Shown: positions 60,740-64,000 of the stretch, piece by piece
Numbering within the stretch: the stretch's first letter is position 1
Layout: each line of letters begins with the position of its first letter
Source: Eonycteris spelaea
Taxonomy: Eukaryota > Chordata > Mammalia > Chiroptera > Pteropodidae
Assembly (NCBI GenBank): GCA_003508835.1
Contig: PUFA01000164.1
Location: 1-64,000 of the forward strand
Length of the DNA: 64,000 bases
Direction: 5' to 3'
The notes under the pieces: generated by a model
The model's database searches: none
What the model was told of the DNA's origin: nothing
The model's input: the letters and a program-made list of their open reading frames with translations, nothing else
Translations under genes and position numbers: made by a program

Positions 60740-61055
60740 GCATGCATTTATTCGTTCGGTAAATATTTATAAAGTCCTACTATATGTCAGGCACTGTTCT
60801 AAGTATCTAGGAAAATCCAGTGAATGCAACAAAGATCCTTGCTCTCATGGAGATAACATTCTAGTGGGGTGAGATAGTCAAAAAACCTGAACAATAATAA
60901 TTAAATAAATTACATAAAATGTTAGCTGGTGATAAATGCTATAATAAGGCAGATAAAGGAACATTGAGATTTGAGGGAGAGACGGTGTTTTGTAATTTTA
61001 AATAACATAGTCATAATAGGCTTCCTTGTGAAGCTGCAGTTGGGAACTTGAAAGA
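60740..61055 (-). mobile_element. Antisense L2 3' end
   Basis: GTAAATATTTATAAAGTCC, GTCAGGCACTGTTCTAAGTA, CTCATGGAGATAACATTCTAG and GTGATAAATGCTATAATAAG match the complement of the L2 3' end. It faces the sense L2 relic just to the left, making a tail-to-tail pair. Confidence 0.65.
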
Positions 61056-61747
61056 TACCAGAAAGCTGAAATTTAATGGATAATCCAAATAAGAAAAGGG
61101 TCTGAGAGAAGAGTGTGTAGTTATTTATCTCTTGCTCAGTAATGTTCCTAATAACTCTTTGAACTAAAGATTAGAGCTGTCTCTCTGTTTTTAAAGCCTA
61201 CTTAACTAAGAAAAATAGCAGAATATATATGCCATTTGAGACATTCAGAATAACAAATATGTGTGTGCTATACATGTATGTGTTAAGCATTTGAAACGTT
61301 TCTTGTGACCCACAACTGACTGGCACAATAAGATGTAAAAGGAAAACAGTGATATATCTATTGTATAGAACAATATTTAATTGTCATTATTTATATAGAG
61401 AATGAATGGATAACTAGGGAAAACAAAGCATCAACTAAAAACTTAACTTTTGTAACTAATGAGATTTTAGTAAAGAATCAAAAATCAATTACATTTTCCC
61501 AAGTCATTTAAATATGCAGAAAGCCTAAGTTAAATATGTGTGAACCTCCCTCCTTTCTTGAAACCTCACCAAGGACCAAGAGAAGATCACAGCAGATCAA
61601 AGATGCCAATAAAATTTTAGAAGATGAAAAGCAGATGGATGAATGGTGACTGACTAAATCTAGAGAAATCTAAAAGCTCAGTGTCTGTGATGGGGGTGGG
61701 GTACAGGATAGAGGGAGACAAATTAAAAGAAACAAGCCAGGGCACTC

Positions 61748-62395
61748 TGTGACTGCCACTGAGCAGATCGGACTCACTTGTTCTCACCGCCTGGCTTTGC
61801 TTCCTCTGCAACCATGTCTAACGAACCTGATATAGCTGAGATTGGGAAATCCAATAAGTTGAAATCGAAGAAGACAGAATGCAAGAAAAAAATCCACTGC
61901 CATCAAAAGAAATGATTAAACGGGAGAAGCAAGCAGGCGAATCGTAATGAGGCACACACTGCCAATATTCACTGTAGCATTCCATAAGCGTTGCCTTCTT
62001 ATTTTACTTCTTTTAGCTGTTTAACTTTGTAAGATGCAAAGAAGTTGGATTGAGTTTAAATGATTGTGCTGTCTCCCCCCCTCCCCCCCCTCTACTTTTC
62101 ACGTCCAAGAACTACTGACAATAAAGAGGGCAACCTGCCTCTCCCACCTGCCTGTCTGGTTGGCAGGGAAGGAAAAGAACTTGCATGTTGGTGAAGGCAG
62201 AAGCTAGGTGGGATGACAGTGAAATCTAGAGTAAAAACTAAGCTGGTCCAAGGTGTTCTACAGGCTGTAAAATGCAGTTTAATCAGAGTGCCATTTTGTT
62301 GTTGTTGTTGTTTGTTGTTGTTGTTGTTCAAATGATTTTAATCATTGGAATGCACAATTTTTTAATAAGCAAATACAAAATTTTAAAACCTGAAG
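61748..62395 (+). pseudogene. TMSB4X (thymosin beta-4) processed pseudogene
   Basis: Seen: 5' UTR, an ATG at 61814, a thymosin-like start (MSNEPDIAEIGKSNKLKSKKTE), then a one-base deletion near 61,876 that leads to an early TGA at about 61,915. The native C-terminal frame continues as NPLPSKE, then KREKQAGES and TAA at 61945-61947. The long 3' UTR is well kept (for example TATTTTACTTCTTTTAGCTG) and ends near 62,395 in an A-rich run. Known: thymosin beta-4 is a 43-residue actin-monomer binder with LKKTET as its actin contact; here it reads LKSKKTEC, so that motif is changed as well. The T-run of the parental 3' UTR is replaced by GTT triplets. No clear target-site duplication was found. Confidence 0.93.
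62297..62330. repeat. (GTT)n tract within the thymosin beta-4 retrocopy
   Basis: About ten GTT units with one break, standing where the parental 3' UTR has a run of T. Confidence 0.9.
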
Positions 62396-62699
62396 AAAAA
62401 GAAAAGAAGAAGAAGCAAACACACAAACAAACCAAATCACACAAGAAAGATTTAGGAATCATAGCTGTGAAAGGGATTATGGTAGTGCGAGTATTATGAA
62501 AACTGGAGGAGTCACTGAAAACCTACATAAAGACCCTTTTGGACCACAAAGTCACACTTTCTTCCCATATACCCATACTTACCCACTCTCACCATAGCAG
62601 AAGACAGAGATTTTTTCTCAGAAGAGTTTGAACCAGAGCTATGAACTCAAGAACACCGAGCACAACTGAGGAAAGGGGAGTGATTATTTGAGGAAATTC

Positions 62700-63420
62700 T
62701 CTAATATGAAACATGGAGTTCAAAAAAACAAAGAGAAAAATAAGTTCCATGAAACAAGAACAGGGTAGTTGTTTTAAAAAGGAATATTCAAAGAATAAAG
62801 GGATGAGGAGAAAATAGAAATTTAATCAAATGTCTAGAAGTTAAAGTTAAGAAAATTGTGTAGATATTAGAATAAGAAGAGAAGAGAAAAGAAAATAGAA
62901 AAGGTTAGGAAAAATAGAGAATTAGTCCAGGAGGTGGAACATCCAAAGACAAGAGGTCCTAAAAGAAGAAAGGGGAAGAGGGAGAAGTAAGTTTAAAAAA
63001 ATAATAATGCAATAAATTTCTAGCACTGAAGGACACAAATTTCTAAAGTAAAAGATACCATGAAAAGCAGAAAGACTTGTCCAAGGCATAGCATTGTGAA
63101 ATTTTAGAATACCAGAAGTCAAGGGAGAATTGAAAAGCTTTCAGAGAGGACAAGCATGTCACATGCTAAGAACTGGAAACTAGAATGGAGTTGGACTTTC
63201 ACCAGAAGCTTTTCACAATGGAAGCTCCAAGATAATTAATGCCTTCAAAATTCTGAAGAGAAGTGATTTAAACTTAGACTTCTATACCCAGTGAAATTAT
63301 AAACCAAGCATGAAATAGAATAATAATATTTTCACAATTGACACATCTCAATAATGTACTTTCCATGCTTTCTTTTTCTAAAGCTGTTGAAGGATGTGCT
63401 CCTCCAAAATGAGAGTAAAT
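62700..63420 (+). mobile_element. L1/HAL1-like fragment
   Basis: TCTAGCACTGAAGGACACAA, GAAGCTCCAAGATAATTAAT, CAAAATTCTGAAGAGAAGTG and TCTATACCCAGTGAAATTAT follow the order of an old LINE (HAL1 or L1M ORF2). Low divergence in this phrase set, but the family cannot be settled by eye. Confidence 0.45.
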
Positions 63421-63459
63421 CTAGAAAGAGAAAGACATGGTATCCAGAAAATGAGGGGG

Positions 63460-63495
63460 ATCACTTCTTGGTCTTTTGGCTAAGATCACGTGCAG
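63460..63495 (+). repeat. U2 snRNA 5'-end fragment
   Basis: ATCACTTCTTGGTCTTTTGG followed by CTAAGATCACGTG matches the first ~33 bases of U2 snRNA (ATCGCTTCTCGGCCTTTTGG, CTAAGATCAAGTG) with four changes, three of them C/G to T/A transitions. The Sm site, branch-point pairing region and later stems are absent, so it is a truncated U2 pseudogene, not a gene. Confidence 0.75.
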
Positions 63496-64000
63496 AAAAT
63501 AAGTGGCCCAATCCAGGAGGGAGATAGGAGTAACCACAGAATAATAGTGAAAGGAAGATCCAGGATGATGAGAAGCAGCTAGCCCAGATTGTGGAAGAGT
63601 GTGAAGGTTCCCAGAGAGATATCCCTAAGAAAGTATGAAATCGATAGATGGCATAATGTATTCAAACGTGCTGAAAGGAGATTTTATACCTCCAGTAAGA
63701 TGGTTAGAGATTGTAAGTGAGAGAAACAGTTAAATATATATACATAAGCAAATTAAACAAACTATTTCAGTGTGGGGGTAGAATCACGTTTTAAAGGAAA
63801 GGAATCGTGAATAATATTTACATTGCTAAAATAATGTAAGTGGAATATTTATTAAACTAACAATTGTGTTACCACTATACTGGGATGATGGAAAAAGAGA
63901 TCGTACATATGTTTTCATGTGAGTACTGTGTGTGTGCATGTATTTCTATGTGGCCGGGGGAGGAGTTGAAAGGAGCTACATAGCTGTATTATATAGTTGA

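Larger units (their letters stand above)
56808..64000 (+). other. BEND6: BEND6 downstream intron (partial)
   Basis: It starts with GTAAAC at 56808 and runs past the right edge. The next expected BEND6 coding segment (Val-Leu-Pro-Gln after the coiled coil) was looked for and not seen. Contents: L2 antisense (57,057-57,140), MIR (58,020-58,260), a long L2 relic with an MLT1 LTR inside, a thymosin beta-4 retrocopy, L1/HAL1-like DNA and a U2 fragment. The stretch 61,050-61,740 shows no nameable feature. Confidence 0.75.

Noticed and set aside
63460..63495. Functional U2 snRNA gene
   Set aside because: Only the first ~33 bases are present; the Sm site and later stems are missing.
1..64000. CRISPR array, operon, phage or other prokaryotic system
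   Set aside because: No spaced direct-repeat array, no tandem long coding frames with ribosome sites; spliced exons, CpG island and mammalian repeats show a vertebrate nuclear locus.

Overview
This window is nuclear DNA of a placental mammal. It is AT-rich, dominated by decayed LINE-1, L2, MIR, hAT, Tigger and ERVL-MaLR repeats, and carries three intronless retrocopies of ordinary mammalian mRNAs plus short spliced exons with canonical GT/AG borders. I recognise no primate Alu, rodent B1/B2, carnivore CAN-SINE or equid ERE, so I cannot name the species or order; a lineage poor in young SINEs is likely.

Two real genes are present, head to head around one CpG-island promoter (about 31,850-33,080). 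Leftward (- strand) is dystonin (DST): the first coding exon of the membrane-anchored isoform lies at 31,892-32,072, and everything from 31,891 to the left edge is its first intron. Rightward (+ strand) is BEND6: its first coding exon is at 51,020-51,139 and the next at 56,630-56,807. The exons that encode the BEN domain lie beyond the right edge. The non-coding first exon of BEND6 should start in the CpG island but I could not fix its borders. This order, DST(-) then BEND6(+), is the one known at human 6p12.1.

Layout: 1-31,891 is DST intron 1, with L1 relics on both strands, an NPM1 processed pseudogene (17,208-18,530) inserted in an L1, and L2, MIR, LTR-like and hAT fragments. 31,850-33,080 is the bidirectional promoter. 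33,000-50,922 is BEND6 intron 1, with two Tigger elements, a broken-up hAT-Charlie element, an MLT1 LTR and L2/MIR relics. 51,140-56,629 is the next intron, with an RPL34 pseudogene and antisense L1. 56,808-64,000 is the following intron (partial), with a long L2 relic split by an MLT1 LTR, a thymosin beta-4 pseudogene, L1/HAL1-like sequence and a U2 snRNA fragment.

The two genes are not known to share a pathway: DST is a giant cytoskeletal cross-linker and BEND6 a nuclear BEN-domain repressor acting with the Notch factor RBPJ/CSL. What they share here is a promoter. I found no sign of an undescribed gene system. The more interesting points are nested insertions, a possible extra 5' exon for BEND6, and several sites where a simple computation would settle a structure.
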